From assembly GCA_015698045.1 (NCBI GenBank), contig BLAL01000011.1, positions 1,056,501-1,120,500 on the forward strand: a DNA stretch of 64,000 bases, in the 5' to 3' direction. The DNA comes from Rhizophagus clarus. Taxonomy: Eukaryota > Glomeromycota > Glomeromycetes > Glomerales > Glomeraceae. Below, piece by piece: positions 23,343-35,022 of the stretch (position 1 is the stretch's first letter; each line of letters begins with the position of its first letter). Under the pieces are notes generated by a model. That model had not been told where the DNA came from. It did no database searches and saw only the letters and a list, made by a program, of their open reading frames with translations. A program made the position numbers and the translations under genes.

Positions 23343-24970
23343 TTATCTGAATATTATATTAAATTATCAAGTTTATTTTTATTTATAACATCAAATATAT
23401 ATAGTATATGATTGGAATTAAAAAGGTTTAATATGATCATTTAAACAATTGAATGTAAAAAAAATGAATTAAAAATTAATTAAGTAATGTAAATGCATAA
23501 AATTAGTATTCCTAGCAGCAAAAATAAAGTTTTCAAGATTTAAGATCCAATGTTGTGCAATATTATTTCTAATTAGTCAAGTAAAAAAAAAATATTAATA
23601 ATAAGAAAATTGTGGATAAACTATTAAGTCATATATTATAATTATTTAACTTACTAATTTTAAAGGATTTTCAATTTAAGGTTAATTAATCATATATCAT
23701 ATACTATATGAGATGAAGTTTAAAAATTATCAAATTTTATAACCATCAGTGTTTAAAACTATCAATGTATAAGTGTATTATTAACTTATTAATAAATAAT
23801 ACATATTCAAATACATACTATTAGAAACTTCAGGAAGCTTTTTTTTTTTTTGATTTCGAACTGGATTTTATATAGCAGTAGAATAAATAATTTCATACCC
23901 TTTACTATTATGAGACAAAAATAAAAGTTCTTAATTTAGCTAGTATTTAAGGTTAGGTGAAAATTCATGGTAGATTCAAATCTTATAAACCAGTTCTAAT
24001 AATAATAGATAAATATGCCAAGATCATGCTTCCAATAAAAGATACTCATTTTGAAAATTTTTATTTTAGAAGAGCGCTATTTTTAATAATTTAAACATAT
24101 AAGAAATCATAAAGTTTAACAAAATCATTATTGTTGAATTTATGGCCTTCAATATGACCAAAAATAGTATTCACATGACATGCTTGAACCAATAACATGT
24201 ATTATTGTACATGTTCTATGTAAGCACTGGACATTTTCTGCATATGTTATTGATCACTTTATAAATAGTGATACACAAATTTTAATCACTTTATTATAAA
24301 ATAATCAATAAGATACACAAAAATGGCCCAGTTTGCTTACGTCAAACATATCCAATAACAATTACATATTTATTTATAATTCAGGAAATTTTCTGGCAAA
24401 TTTTTGCTAATTTTGGTCACATATGTACTGGTTAAAAAATTAAATTTCTGAAATTTTTATATTTAATCAGAATTTTCCAAAATTTTCCAAGATTTTTTTC
24501 CACATTATTTTCACTTTTATAATTACAAAGTACATCTGATCAAACAAATTAAGAGCATCTGATCTGAAATTGGTATCACAAATAATGTATATTACATGAA
24601 TGACGGCAGATGTACAATATGCATGTTTATGCATGTCAGATTTCTTAAATAGGGAGATATTATATGGAGGTTTTCAATAAATATGCGCTAGTGTATATAT
24701 AGTTTTCTACAGTGAATTTCTTATTCGAAATAAAATTTGAATAGTGACATCTGCTGTCATTAAACTTGCGGAAAATTATTAAAAGAAGTACAAAATTTTA
24801 ATTTAAATTTTTGTAATAATATGAACGAGTTAACATTATCTTCTGTATGAGAATTGAATAATTAATATTAATATTCCATTACATATATCAAGAGCCAGGA
24901 ATGTTTGTTAATCCAAATTTTCGAATTTTTGATTAAAAATTATTGGTATACAATTTAATTTTATTTTCGC
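23343..24970. other. AT-rich intergenic DNA
   Basis: No ORF or RNA gene could be supported. Small palindromes such as 'acatgtattattgtacatgt' (24196-24215) are present, with no evident partner copies. Confidence 0.55.
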
Positions 24971-24975
24971 TTGGC

Positions 24976-25956
24976 ATATAGATCAAAATGGGGGTTCTGG
25001 GACAAGATTTTCCGAATAGGTATAATTAGTGTAAGCCTCTCCCAGCTTATTTTCCGATATACGAAATTTATGTAATCTTTTTTTAACACAAAATTTATTT
25101 TCAAGACCAGGAAACATATCGAAATACGATATTGAATTTAAGTTTTAAATCAGGCTGGGGCTCAAATCCTGTTAACATATCTTCTTATCCAAATTTTTAG
25201 TTTTCAAGTTAAAGGAGATAACCATCTTTGTTAACGTGCTGACCCGATTTTAATCTCAAATAATATAACGAAAAAAGTATGTCATATTGCTTGCCTCTTA
25301 GGAGAACGCTGAACACTGAGGACTGAAGTGTCCGAGTGTGTTCAGCGTTCGACCTGTCAAGCATAATTTGCATACTATATTTTTATGTTATACTAGAATT
25401 AATTCTAAAGCTGATTCATTGATAAAATCAAAGGGTACCCAAATTATTTTCGTATGACTTAGCAAAGATAAGTCATACGAAAAAATGGATAACAGGAAAG
25501 AGTTTTAAATATTATTCTACTTTATTCTAGCATACAAATAATTTCACAATACGCAGAAAACCATTCTAGACCCATTTTATTAAGAAAAACATATGGTCAA
25601 ATAAGTCATACAAAAAAAATTACACCTATAAGTCTCACCTCTAAATCATACGAAAAATTGCTAACTATTCTGAGTACACCGAGCCTTATCCCAAAGTCTG
25701 TTAACATATTGAATCACATAGTATCCTTTAACATGCAATGGGCACAGTCCTGAAGTAGAACCAGTAGGCTTACCACATTCACTACAAGGGATGTGTGGCT
25801 TAGCCTTCCAATGTAAATGACATCCTTCTGGTCACATGCAGGGGACTCCATGGGCCTTACCAGTATTAAGTAAGTATGGACAGAAATATTCTCTGATCAT
25901 TTTCACTATATAGGGAAATAATTAATTAAAGAGAAAAATCTGTAATGGTAATATAT
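24976..25956 (+). repeat. Left terminal inverted repeat (981 bp)
   Basis: Matches the reverse complement of 36545-37525 over its full length. Both copies are exactly 981 bp, ending inward at 'ggtaatatat'. About 18 differences were counted by eye (about 98% identity), almost all transitions. Inside the repeat, 25280-25370 holds a shorter inverted pair (GAACGCTGAACAC and GTGTTCAGCGTTC) that could fold into a hairpin. Confidence 0.9.
25662..25907 (-). pseudogene. Left TIR copy of the Cys-rich small gene, one nonsense codon
   Basis: The inverted duplicate of the 81-codon ORF at 36595-36840. The frame is intact except where the right copy has CGA (Arg) and this copy has TGA, at plus-strand 'ggtcacatg' (about 25832). 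The other differences are synonymous or conservative changes. Confidence 0.75.
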
Positions 25957-26034
25957 TGTCCTGAATATATACTATCACCTAGGGAATTAATTAATTAAAT
26001 AAAAAATTTGTAAAGGTATTATATACAAATCAGT
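25957..26034 (+). promoter_or_regulatory. Probable promoter of the polymerase gene; duplicated TIR edge
   Basis: The inner TIR edge (25911-25956: 'tagggaaataattaattaaa...ggtaatatat') is repeated imperfectly just inside it (25979-26024: 'tagggaattaattaattaaa...ggtattatata'), placing a TATA-like 'tattatata' about 15-20 bases before the ATG at 26035. The equivalent edge on the right supplies 'aatatataaaa' upstream of the minus-strand gene starting at 36527. Regulatory function is inferred from position and sequence. Confidence 0.4.
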
Positions 26035-29000
26035 ATGACAAGAAGTGACAAAAAAAATTGAACTTGTGAACAATGTGGAAAAGAGTGTGCAAATCCTAAT
26101 AAACTTCGTGAGCATTTAAATAGAAAGTTTAAATGCAAGCCAATACCTATTCAAACCCCCACCCCACAGGTCAAAAACCAAGGGGGTGCTCCAGTAGTCC
26201 ATGTCCAAGGAAAGGATCGAAGAAGGGAGAAATCTGAGCCTATTCAAGCTCCCATTCCGCAAGACAAAAATCAAGAGAATGATCCCAAAACAGGTCCCAG
26301 CCAATCAACCCAAGCAAATAAAGAAGAGCAGGCAGGATCTAGCGAGGTCACTCAAGATAAGTTTATTGATAGGCATGCAAGAAAACATGGGGTGCCAGAT
26401 TGCGCCAAAGATGGTTTGAAGTTACTGGCGAAGAACTTGATTTGCTACTAAACTTAAAAGAATGTCAGCGACTACATCATGAACTATTACAAGCTGATGA
26501 TGAGGCTTTCGAGGAAAATATTCCTCAAGAGGCAGGACCTAGCGAAGTTGAGCAACAAGACGCTCAAGAGCAAGACGCAATCCCAAAGGAACCTACTCAG
26601 AAGGATATTATCTTTAAAGAATGTCCAGTTGGAAGGGATCCAGAAAGACCGCATAGAAATCGTTCTTTAATGAGCAAATGGGTGGGCAAAATTCCCCATC
26701 CAGATGACAATCCAACATATACTTTTATTCAACAAATAGCTAAGCCAGAAGAATATAAAAAATTACCATACATGCCTCAACTTATAGGATTAATTCGTCC
26801 AAAAATAACGGAAGTTCTTCAAACAGAGCTTCATAAAAAAGATCAAATAAAATCAGCCATAGCAGCATTATGCCAATATTCAATTACTAAAAGAAAGCCA
26901 GATGATATAAGCGAACCAGCAGAAGTAGAGAAATATCATAGAGGAGATATGCGAGCAATTCTTTTAGAAGAGGATATAGAGGAGCACATAATCAAAACTA
27001 TTGGAGAAATAGATGTGCAAATTGAGGGAACATTAAAGAAAGGATCTCGTTATATTCTCAAACGAATTCTTGAAATATCTATTGAGACATATACACTTCG
27101 TAAAGCCCTTAGAGGGTCTTACATCCCTACTCCCAAGAAATTAGCTAATACAAAGAGTACAATCAATCCAGATAATCAAGGTCTCATTAATCCAGAAACA
27201 AATAGGCCTTCAGAAAGATGTCTTCAAGGTGCATTAGGTGCATATTTTGCTCATCAGGACGGACATACAGATCATCTAGAACGAATCTTTTGAGCTAAGA
27301 AATACAAGCCCTATTTAGATATTGTTAAGTTAGATGGTATCCCAATGCCAACTCCCATCTGTTCACGTATATTTGATAAAATTGAGAAGATGAATCCAGA
27401 TATCTCCATCAGTGTCTGGGGATGGAATGAAGAATCGGCCACCCCAAAAGCTGTAATAGCTAGTAAAAACTTTAAAAGAAAACATAAAATTCGATTATTG
27501 GCTCTTACAGATATTATCAAATCTGAGGATGAAGATAAATACGGGCAAAAGAACCACTTTCTCTGGATCAAAAATCATAGCAAATTAATATATGGGGATA
27601 CTGCGCATAAAGAAAAGAAGTATCTATGTGATGGATGCTTTCAAAGCTGGACCTCTGAAAAAACTCTAGAACGTCATTTAGAACGGTATCCAGGATTATA
27701 TGAAAATGCACCCCAGAGAGTTACAATGCCAGTGAAAGGGGTTAATGATTTTGAGGGGTTCAAAAACTATGGTAGGATGATCAATGCCCCATGTGTCATC
27801 ATAGCTGATTTTGAGGCCGACAACAAGAAGTGTGATGAAGCATATGGAGGAAGCATGCGAAAACTAGCTGAACAGAAGACTAATAGTTTCTGCTACCTAG
27901 TTCACTGGATTGACACTGGAGATGTATGGGGTACATTCCTATACAGAGGAGAAAATGCCACCCAAGCATTTGTTCAAAGAATCGATCAGGAATTGGTCAA
28001 AATCAATGAGATCCTAGCTATCAAGCATGAGCGAATTGAGATTGAGGAAGACAAGAAAAGATTTGCTGAAGCTATTAGCTGTTGGATTTGCAAAGGTAAG
28101 TTCGATATAGATACAAATGTAATAGAGCGCTTAGAAGATAAAATAACCTATCTTAAAGAGAAGCTAAAAAACTTTAGCAGAATATAATGCCATCTAAACA
28201 ACTATTGATAAGGCAACTAAAGCTATTGACAGCGAAAAAGCTAAGACTAATAAGGTTTGGGATCATTGCCATATCACAGGTAAGTTTCGTGGATCAGCTC
28301 ATAGGGATTGCAATCTCAAACTCCAGATTCAAGCTTGGAAGACCCCAATCCCAGTTATCTTCCACAACTTCTAGGGTTATGATTCTCACTTGGTTTGTAA
28401 ATCTGTTGGACGATCAGCTAATGCTCTTCATATCCAAGTCATAGCTGAAACATTTGAGCGATATAAGGCTATGAAAGTAGGTCAGCTCAAATATATCGAT
28501 AGCCAGCAGTTCATGAACAATAGCTTGGCAAATCTCACAAAAAACTTGGGCGACAACCACCCCATTACTAGCCAGCACTTTAAAGACTTTACTCCTGGCC
28601 AAATTTCCCTAGCAACTCGTAAGGAAATATATTGTTATGACTATATCGATTTTCAAAATAGATTCTTGGTGACTGAACTCCCACCAATTCACGAATTTAT
28701 TACAACTCTAAAAGGGAAAATCTCACAGGAAGACTACCACCATGCACAAAAAGTATGGAAAACATATGACTGTAAAAATCTAGGTGAGTACCATGATCTT
28801 TATCTTAAAATTGACATACTCTCTCTTGCAGATGTCTGGACCCAATTCCGAAAGACATGCATAAAATATTATGAGCTCGATCCCAGCCACTATGTCTCTG
28901 CTCCATCCTTATCCTGGGATGCGATGCTCAAGAAAACTGGGGTTAAGATCGAGCTATTTACAGATATGTCTATACATGACTTTATCAAGAAAGCCAAGAG

Positions 29001-30594
29001 GGGTGGTATATCTAAGGCTTGTAAGCGATATTTCAAAGCCAATAATCCCAAGATGGGTCAGGCATTCAACCCATCTAAATCCACATCATGGATATCATAT
29101 GTAGATGCAAATAATCTTTATGGCTGGGCTATGAGCCAGTTCTTACCTATTGGAAATTATCAATGGGAGGCTAGCCGGGAATACTTTCTAAAAAACTCTG
29201 CTATGCAAAAGAAATATCTCGAAAAAATTCTTAAAACTAAGGCAAATGCCCCACGCGGATATTTCTTAAATATTAAGTCTCACTTTCCTCTCAAGACCCA
29301 TGATTATTTGAGAGACTTACCTCCAGCCGTGGAGAATGTCGCAGTAGGAAAGGATTGGCTTAGCCCATATAATGAGGAGCTTGTAAATAACTTGAATGGA
29401 GGACACTTCTCTAAGACGGAAAAGTTAGTCCCCCATCTTGGTCTGAGAAAGAATTATGTCATCCATTACCTAGAGCTCCAATACTATGTAAAATTAGGCA
29501 TGGTTGTAGACGAAGTTTCAGAGATCCTTTCTTTTGACCAGACTAACTGGCTCGCCCCATATATTGCATTTAATACCGAGAAACGACAAGGGGCTAAGAA
29601 TACCTTCGAAAAAGACTTCTTCAAGCTCATAAATAACTCAGTATATGGTAAGACTATGGAGAATGTTCGCAAATACCAGGATGTCAAGCTCATGAAAATG
29701 AATAATGAGCGAGATGAAAAGGCCTTCTTGAAGAAAGTCAGTAGCCCGAGATTCAAGTATGAACATCTGCTTGGAGATACACTGGTAGGAGCACATATGG
29801 GAAAGGCTAGTGTGACTCTCAATAAACCCATCATTGTTGGGGCATCTGTCTTGAGTCTTAGCAAGCTCCATATGTATCGATTCTGGTATGGATATGTAAA
29901 GGAGAGATATGGTGATAATACCCAGTTTGGTTATATGGATACAGATTCCTTTATATTCTAAGTCAAGACTGAAGATATCTATAAAGATATGGCTGAGCAT
30001 CCAGATCTCTTCGATCTCAATGACACTAAAACTATTGGGCTTTTTAAGGATGAGACTCCAGGTAATGTAATCACAGAATCTTTTCACATTTGAGCCAAGT
30101 CTTACCATTATGTCTTAGCCGATAAGTCTACAAGATCTAAGCATAAGGGGGTTAGTAAGAAGGGTATAGAAGAAATGGCAACAGACACATATATGCCAAG
30201 CTTAGAAGGGTCGCTTCTAGATGATCCAATAGATAAGTCTTCACTATCAGAGCAAGAAGCTATACGAGCTGATGCAGACCTCATGACTCTAGTCTATCGA
30301 GACTGTCTCTTTGGTAAGGAAGTATTCCATGTCAAGAATGTTGGTTTCCAATCAAAGGACCACATATTATCACTGGTCAAGTCTGAGAAAAAGGCACTCT
30401 GTCCAATAGATACTGAGCGCTGGATCCTATCAGATGGAATAACTACTTTACCATATTTCCATTGGCGCAATATGGTATATAAGTATATGGTAAAAGCTGA
30501 TATTCCTCATGAACAGGCCGAAAAAAGAGCTATGAGGGCCAAGCTTCCAGTGAAATATCTAAACGAATGTGTGTCTCACATATCTAGCCTTTAG
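26035..30594 (+). pseudogene. Protein-primed type B DNA polymerase, multiply interrupted
   Basis: One long gene read through breaks. It has an N-terminal C2H2 finger (CEQCGKECANPNKLREHL), a poorly conserved region, a second Cys finger (CDGCFQSWTSEKTLERHL), exonuclease motif I (ADFEADNK), a Cys/His patch (WDHCHITGKFRGSAHRDC), GYDSHL, exonuclease motif III (YHDLYLKIDILSLADVW), polymerase motif A (VDANNLYGWAMSQFLP), motif B (KLINNSVYGKTMENV) and motif C (YMDTDSF). This is the DNA polymerase type B, organellar/viral group used by protein-primed elements. Stops: TGA 26059, TGA 27291, TAA 28195, TAG 28372, TAA 29959 and TGA 30091. Frameshifts lie near 26395 and 28175. In the ordering PolB, gag-protease, integrase it fills the left third of the element. 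The active-site residues survive. Confidence 0.85.
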
Positions 30595-30693
30595 GCATAA
30601 GCTAGATAGTGATGTATAGTCAGATCACATACATTATTATATTATTTTTTTTTCCCATTAATTAGACTAACTTCCGCAGTACTGAAGGTAAGA

Positions 30694-30918
30694 ATGAAAA
30701 GCGAGCGCCAAACTGAAAGGATCCCAGAGGGACTAAGTGAAAAAGATTTATCCAATAATTTACCTAGCGATCTGGAGGAGCTAACCAAAGTATTTGAAAA
30801 AAAAATGGAGGGACTAGAAAACCTTGTAAAATTGTTTAAAAGCGATGTGAGTAAAATGTTTGATATTTCCGATTCCAGTTTTCCAAGCAGTTCGATTAAT
30901 GCTAGTCTGGAGAAATGA
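30694..30918 (+). CDS. Small hypothetical ORF (74 aa)
   Basis: ATG-started, charged, with a helical central part (LEELTKVFEKKMEGLENLVK) suggesting a short coiled coil. It lies 100 bp after the polymerase stop. No family was recognised. It may be the remnant of a larger protein or a chance ORF; composition favours a real coding origin. Confidence 0.35.
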   Translation: MKSERQTERIPEGLSEKDLSNNLPSDLEELTKVFEKKMEGLENLVKLFKSDVSKMFDISDSSFPSSSINASLEK

Positions 30919-31400
30919 TCATCATCTCGGAAGAATTGCTGAGCCATGCACTGCGCCTTTGGCCAAATTGTGTGACAAAATAAATTTTTTCCCCAAACAA
31001 ACATGAGAAAAAATGTGAAAGAAGGTCTAGTTGCAACACAGGGCCTACCATATAAGTAAATAATAACGTTAAAACCATATGTTATGGAGGGCTGAGGGAG
31101 TCACAATTTCGAGATCATCAGGCGTAAGCCAACTATATGTCTTGCAAAGTAGATCTCCATGTGAAAAGTTATGAGGATTTCGTTTACATGTGCTTTTATA
31201 GAACTCTTGGCATCAGACGACAATGTTAATCATATACCTGCTAGCTTTTTATTATTCCACGAACCCAGAAACAAATATAAAGTGCGAAAATACAGGTAGA
31301 AGTTGAGTCAACCTTCCTGTATAAAATTATGGTACATATATATTAAAAGACGTGCTTTCATGCAAGCAAAGCTTTTCCTCACTATAAACATTGTATTTAG
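30919..31400. other. Non-coding gap within the element
   Basis: Sequence of moderate GC without a supported gene. It lies between the small ORF and the Crinkler-like fragment. Confidence 0.4.
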
Positions 31401-31694
31401 GAAAGCACAAACGAAATCACTCTTAACTGTATTATTGTTCCTATTGGTCCACTTCATGGTCTTTAACTCGGTGAAGTTATCCCAGTCGTTACAGTTAACA
31501 AGAATCAAACAGTTAGCGTACTTGAAGTCGCAATTCAAAACACATTGCGGGCACCATTTAATAGTGTTCGCTTAAAACTTTTTCGAACTCCTGATGAGAT
31601 GCGTATGCAACCGCAAGACTTGGTTTCCTCTTTTTTTAATACACAACATCGATTAGAGCATTATCATATCATTGTTCATCCATTGCAAAAATAA
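31401..31694 (+). pseudogene. Crinkler (CRN)-type N-terminal domain remnant
   Basis: The frame from 31401 to the TAA at 31692-31694 reads NEITLNCIIVPIGPLHGL, one in-frame TAA (31464-31466), then LGEVIPVVTVNKNQTVSVLE, RAPFNSVRLKLFRTPDEMRM and a short tail. This is the ubiquitin-like beginning of CRN proteins (ITLNCIV..., IPV.I.K...VS.LK..I, F..V.....LKLF), a family known from oomycetes and expanded in Glomeromycota. The C-terminal effector part is absent. A 90-codon ORF overlapping in another frame is a shadow. It sits between the polymerase and the gag-protease gene, so it is probably a captured host sequence. Family assignment is by motif memory only. Confidence 0.5.
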
Positions 31695-31882
31695 TTTTGT
31701 ATCGTGTAGTGTGATAGGCCTAGACATTATGTATCACGGGCAAAGTCCCAAACATTTGTATTTATTTTTGTATAATATATTAAAAAAAAAATTTTCATGG
31801 CAAATGGAATCTCATTCAAGAACTTCAAAAGGCTATATTATACCAAAAATAGCCGAATAGGCACTGTATTTTTTTCCTGATT

Positions 31883-31975
31883 GCTGTCTGAACATTGTTC
31901 GATCTGTGATGAAACACTGTTTGAAACACTGTCAGAACACTGTCCGATCTGTGATGAAACACTGTCTGAACACTT
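31883..31975. repeat. Short tandem repeat (about 45-bp unit)
   Basis: 'cgatctgtgatgaaacactgt' occurs at 31899-31920 and again at 31944-31965, each with partial copies of 'ctgtctgaacact' around it: about two full units and fragments. It lies in the intergenic gap near the 3' end of the protease gene. Confidence 0.6.
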
Positions 31976-32049
31976 AACTGTTTTATAATACTATTTTAAC
32001 CTACAGGGAAAATGGAATTCTTTACCACAATGCATGCATGTATGGTCTG

Positions 32050-33060
32050 CTAGTTTTTTTTTACAGGTTCTGGCTCTTTTCCTACAGTAAAAACATTACG
32101 CTGAGATTTGTGAACAGATAGGGGGATGGTAATAGTCTTCCCATTTTGAGTTGCCTTGAATTCTCCCTTTACTAAGGGTTCCCATCCTGCACGATACTGC
32201 CATTGAGTTCCAAGAATAAATAGGGATAGTTCTTTTCCATTATCATCATATTCTGTAGGAACGACAGAGAATTCATCTGAAATGGTGTCTCTATTTTCTC
32301 CATCCTCAATAGTTACAGGAACACTATTAACTGTACCAAGAGAATGGGACTTACTTGCAACTCCATTAAGTCTATGAATCTTTTTCTTATCTATTTTTAG
32401 ACCCAAATGCTTTGCAACATTTTCTGAGATTATTGACGAGTCTGATCCACTATCAATCATTGCATATGGTATAGTCACGCTCCCCACCTTACAGGAGATG
32501 GTCGCAACATCATCAGCATCCTTTATTTGTAAAAAATTTATTTCTAAGGGCTTTGGCCAATATATGTGACTATTTTTTTTTTGAGCTGATGCATAAGCCT
32601 TAATAGCATGATCTAACCGAATACTTTCTGGTATAACATAGCTAGAAGAAGCAGTATTAATTTCCTTAATTTTAGATTCATTATCGGGCACTTGTAAAAA
32701 AGGCTTCTGCTCACTATTTACTGCCTGCAATAGTGAAAATAAGATGTCTTCGAATTTACTTGCAACAATTCTCCATGCTGATTCCCTTCTTTTTACCGTA
32801 TCATTTGGTATACTAGTATTTAAGCAATGGTCTTTTATTTTGGGAAATATCATATTAATAAATTTCGAAATTTCTATAAGAATCTCTCTAGGACAATGAG
32901 GGACTAATGATGCTATTGAAGATTTTAAGGCTATTTGAAACATATAATTTGCAGCTGTGTCTATATTGCTAGCATGAGATTTGGAAGTAGAGAACTTCTT
33001 GGTACTCTTTTTTATTGGTACTCCACTTCGTACCACTTTTTTTTACAGCATAGCAGTTTC
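32050..33060 (-). pseudogene. Retropepsin-like aspartic protease domain of the gag-pro polyprotein
   Basis: A frame of about 328 codons ending in TAA at 32050. The protease signature is IPYAMIDSGSDSSIISENVA (catalytic Asp in DSGS), followed by HLGLKI, the flap-like HRLNGVASKSHSLG and the hydrophobic FILGTQWQ, where retropepsins have ILG. No reverse transcriptase or RNase H follows; the frame simply ends. The frame has no ATG of its own (it opens after a TAA beside an A8 run near 33040), so it presumably was fused to the acidic/CCHC segment upstream, either by a lost frame or by frameshifting. It would process the polyprotein encoded with it. Confidence 0.75.
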
Positions 33061-33464
33061 AGGATTCGTCAGCATCAATATATTCATCATCTTCTTCTAC
33101 TTCCTCTTCTTCAGAATCCTCTATATATTCTTCTATGTATTCTTCTTCAGAGTCTTCAGGATCTTCTTCCTTATTTTGATATACATAATTAACTTTCTTA
33201 GTCTGCTTAAGTCTAGGACATTTAATTTTTGTATGACCAACCTTTCCACATGCTAAACAATGTCGGGTTTGCTTTGCAGATGCTTTTGGCATTACCTTTC
33301 TAACAACTTTCTTCGTGGCATATGCACTTCTGGGTGTAAAGGGACTTTTTCTAACATGAGCTGTTTGACCTCCTAATCTCTTTTTAAGTTCTTCATAAAT
33401 AAAATTTTCTAATGTTGCATCATCTGTTCCTATTCCTATATATGCTAAATCTCTTGCTAGACGA
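33059..33464 (-). pseudogene. CCHC zinc-knuckle and acidic segment of the gag-pro polyprotein
   Basis: The frame opens just after the gag stop (about 33464) with RDLAYIGIGTDDATLENFIY, continues through a basic stretch, then the zinc knuckle CLACGKVGHTKIKC (C-x2-C-x4-H-x4-C), and ends in a strongly acidic tail of E/D/Y repeats before TGA at 33059. Zinc knuckles behind a capsid region are the nucleocapsid arrangement of retroelement gag proteins. It lies one frame away from the gag segment upstream and from the protease downstream. Confidence 0.7.
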
Positions 33465-35022
33465 ATTTAAAATCATCTTTTTGTGGTTGAGCTATATAAT
33501 TAACTGGAGCTATTGTATGAGCTTGTATTCTTTTGCCTGCACTTTCATGCCATATATTACGCAAGTCTGTAAAAAATGCAATGACTGTAGCAGGATTAGC
33601 AATTCTAACTCTCATTTTTAAATCAGAAGGCAATTGATTAAATAGATAAGGTAAGGCATCAGCATCTGGCATTGCTTGTACTAGTGGTTTGATTCGTTTT
33701 TCATAACTATATGGAGTATCTGTCTCTAAAAACTTTTCATTAACAAGAGCAAATATAGCACTTCGGTTAGTCCCTACCATAACTTCTCTATATTTTTCAC
33801 GCAACCAATTTAGAAAAAGAGGTTCAGTATTAATAGCTGGATTACCTGCTGCATAAGGATCATTGGCAGGAACAGGTGCAAACCTACCTGTCATCTTATT
33901 TATCATAACTTGACATCTTGCAGCGGCATTAAAAGCAGCAACGGCTAAGGGACGTGCCATCTCATTTATATTTCTAAGCTTTTGATAATATACGTCTGGT
34001 GGTTCCTGCCCATCATAATTGGGTAATTGTGCAAATAATGGTGCTAATGTATGCATGACATCTTGTATTGTAGCCATGTTTCCTGGAGGATTGTTTTGTA
34101 AATTCAAAATAATTTGTCGTGAATTTAATTCCCTACCCTTCCATTTTTGATATTTATTAAATACAAATGCCCGATTAAATTCTGCTAAGTCTGCCTCAGC
34201 TTTGCGTCTCTGATTTATTAGCTGAAGGATGGTTTTTTCTCCTACTAATACATTTATTCGGTTTTGTTTTCTTAAGGCTATTCTTTGACCATTAGTTTGC
34301 CTATCTTGAGCTATTTGCCACCAACGTCGACGCTCATTTGCCTCATTATTATATGCCAAAGTCAGTAGCTGAGCTCTTCGAAGACATTCATTTCTAACAT
34401 TTGCCATATCATTTATAAGGTTATTTATCTGACCATAGGTATTATTAAGCAGACCATGAGCAGTAATAAGCTGACCTTGCATGTTAATAGCATCTTGAGC
34501 ATGTCTTTGCATAAGTCCACGAGCAGTTGTTAATGAGATTCATATTCCATTTAGTGTATTTTTGGGGTTAAATGATGTATCCCCATCAATATATGCTTCC
34601 ACCCGATCTAGTGCTGTAGCGATATTTATTAAAATATCAGGTATGGCCATATTTTCTTCCTCTGGTCGTTCTTCTTCTTCAGAATGTTTATTACTAGATT
34701 TAGATAATTCTTGTATATGAGATTTAAGTTTATCTATTGTGTCTTCTAGCTGGATAATTTGATTATCTTGAATAACTAATGCCTCCTTTTTTAGCTTCAG
34801 GTGATCCTGACATTTTTTAAGTTCACCTATAATAACCTTACATTTATCCTTTAGCTGATTAACTTCTTCATCATAAGATTGTAGATTCTTTTCAAGATGA
34901 GAAATATATCGCTCACAGGCTTTAATTTCCTCTTCAAGTTTGCGGATTTTCTTTTGTACTAACTTTATCCCTAGATCAAAGTTGCTGTTTAGTTGTTCAA
35001 GATATGTCTGATCAACTCCCAT
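33457..35022 (-). pseudogene. Coiled-coil plus gag/capsid-like part of the polyprotein
   Basis: From ATG at 35020-35022, residues 1-120 are a long coiled coil (KKIRKLEEEIKACERYISHL and following heptads), then an acidic linker EEEERPEEEN. An in-frame TGA at 34540-34542 interrupts, and the same frame resumes (ISLTTARGLMQRHAQ). The next 350 codons are mostly helical. They contain QLPNYDGQEPPDVYYQKLRN, NEKFLETDTPYSYEKRIKPL and LFNQLPSDLKMRVRI, the pattern of the retrotransposon gag capsid family. It ends at TAG 33457, with the downstream CCHC segment in the next frame. The combination gag-CCHC-retropepsin is normally found in LTR retrotransposons, so its place in a polymerase-B element is odd. 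Assignment to gag rests on pattern and on the CCHC/protease context. Confidence 0.65.

Noticed and set aside
29484..30108. Minus-strand ORFs of 126 and 156 codons
   Set aside because: They are shadows of the DNA polymerase gene, which shows clear motifs on the plus strand.
31303..31860. Plus ORFs at 31303-31575 and 31672-31860 as genes
   Set aside because: The frame giving the Crinkler-like motif is a different one; these show no domain and overlap it.
33030..33060. Programmed frameshift between the CCHC and protease frames at the A8 run
   Set aside because: Stops flank the run in both frames and this copy has many other breaks, so simple decay is the safer reading without other copies.
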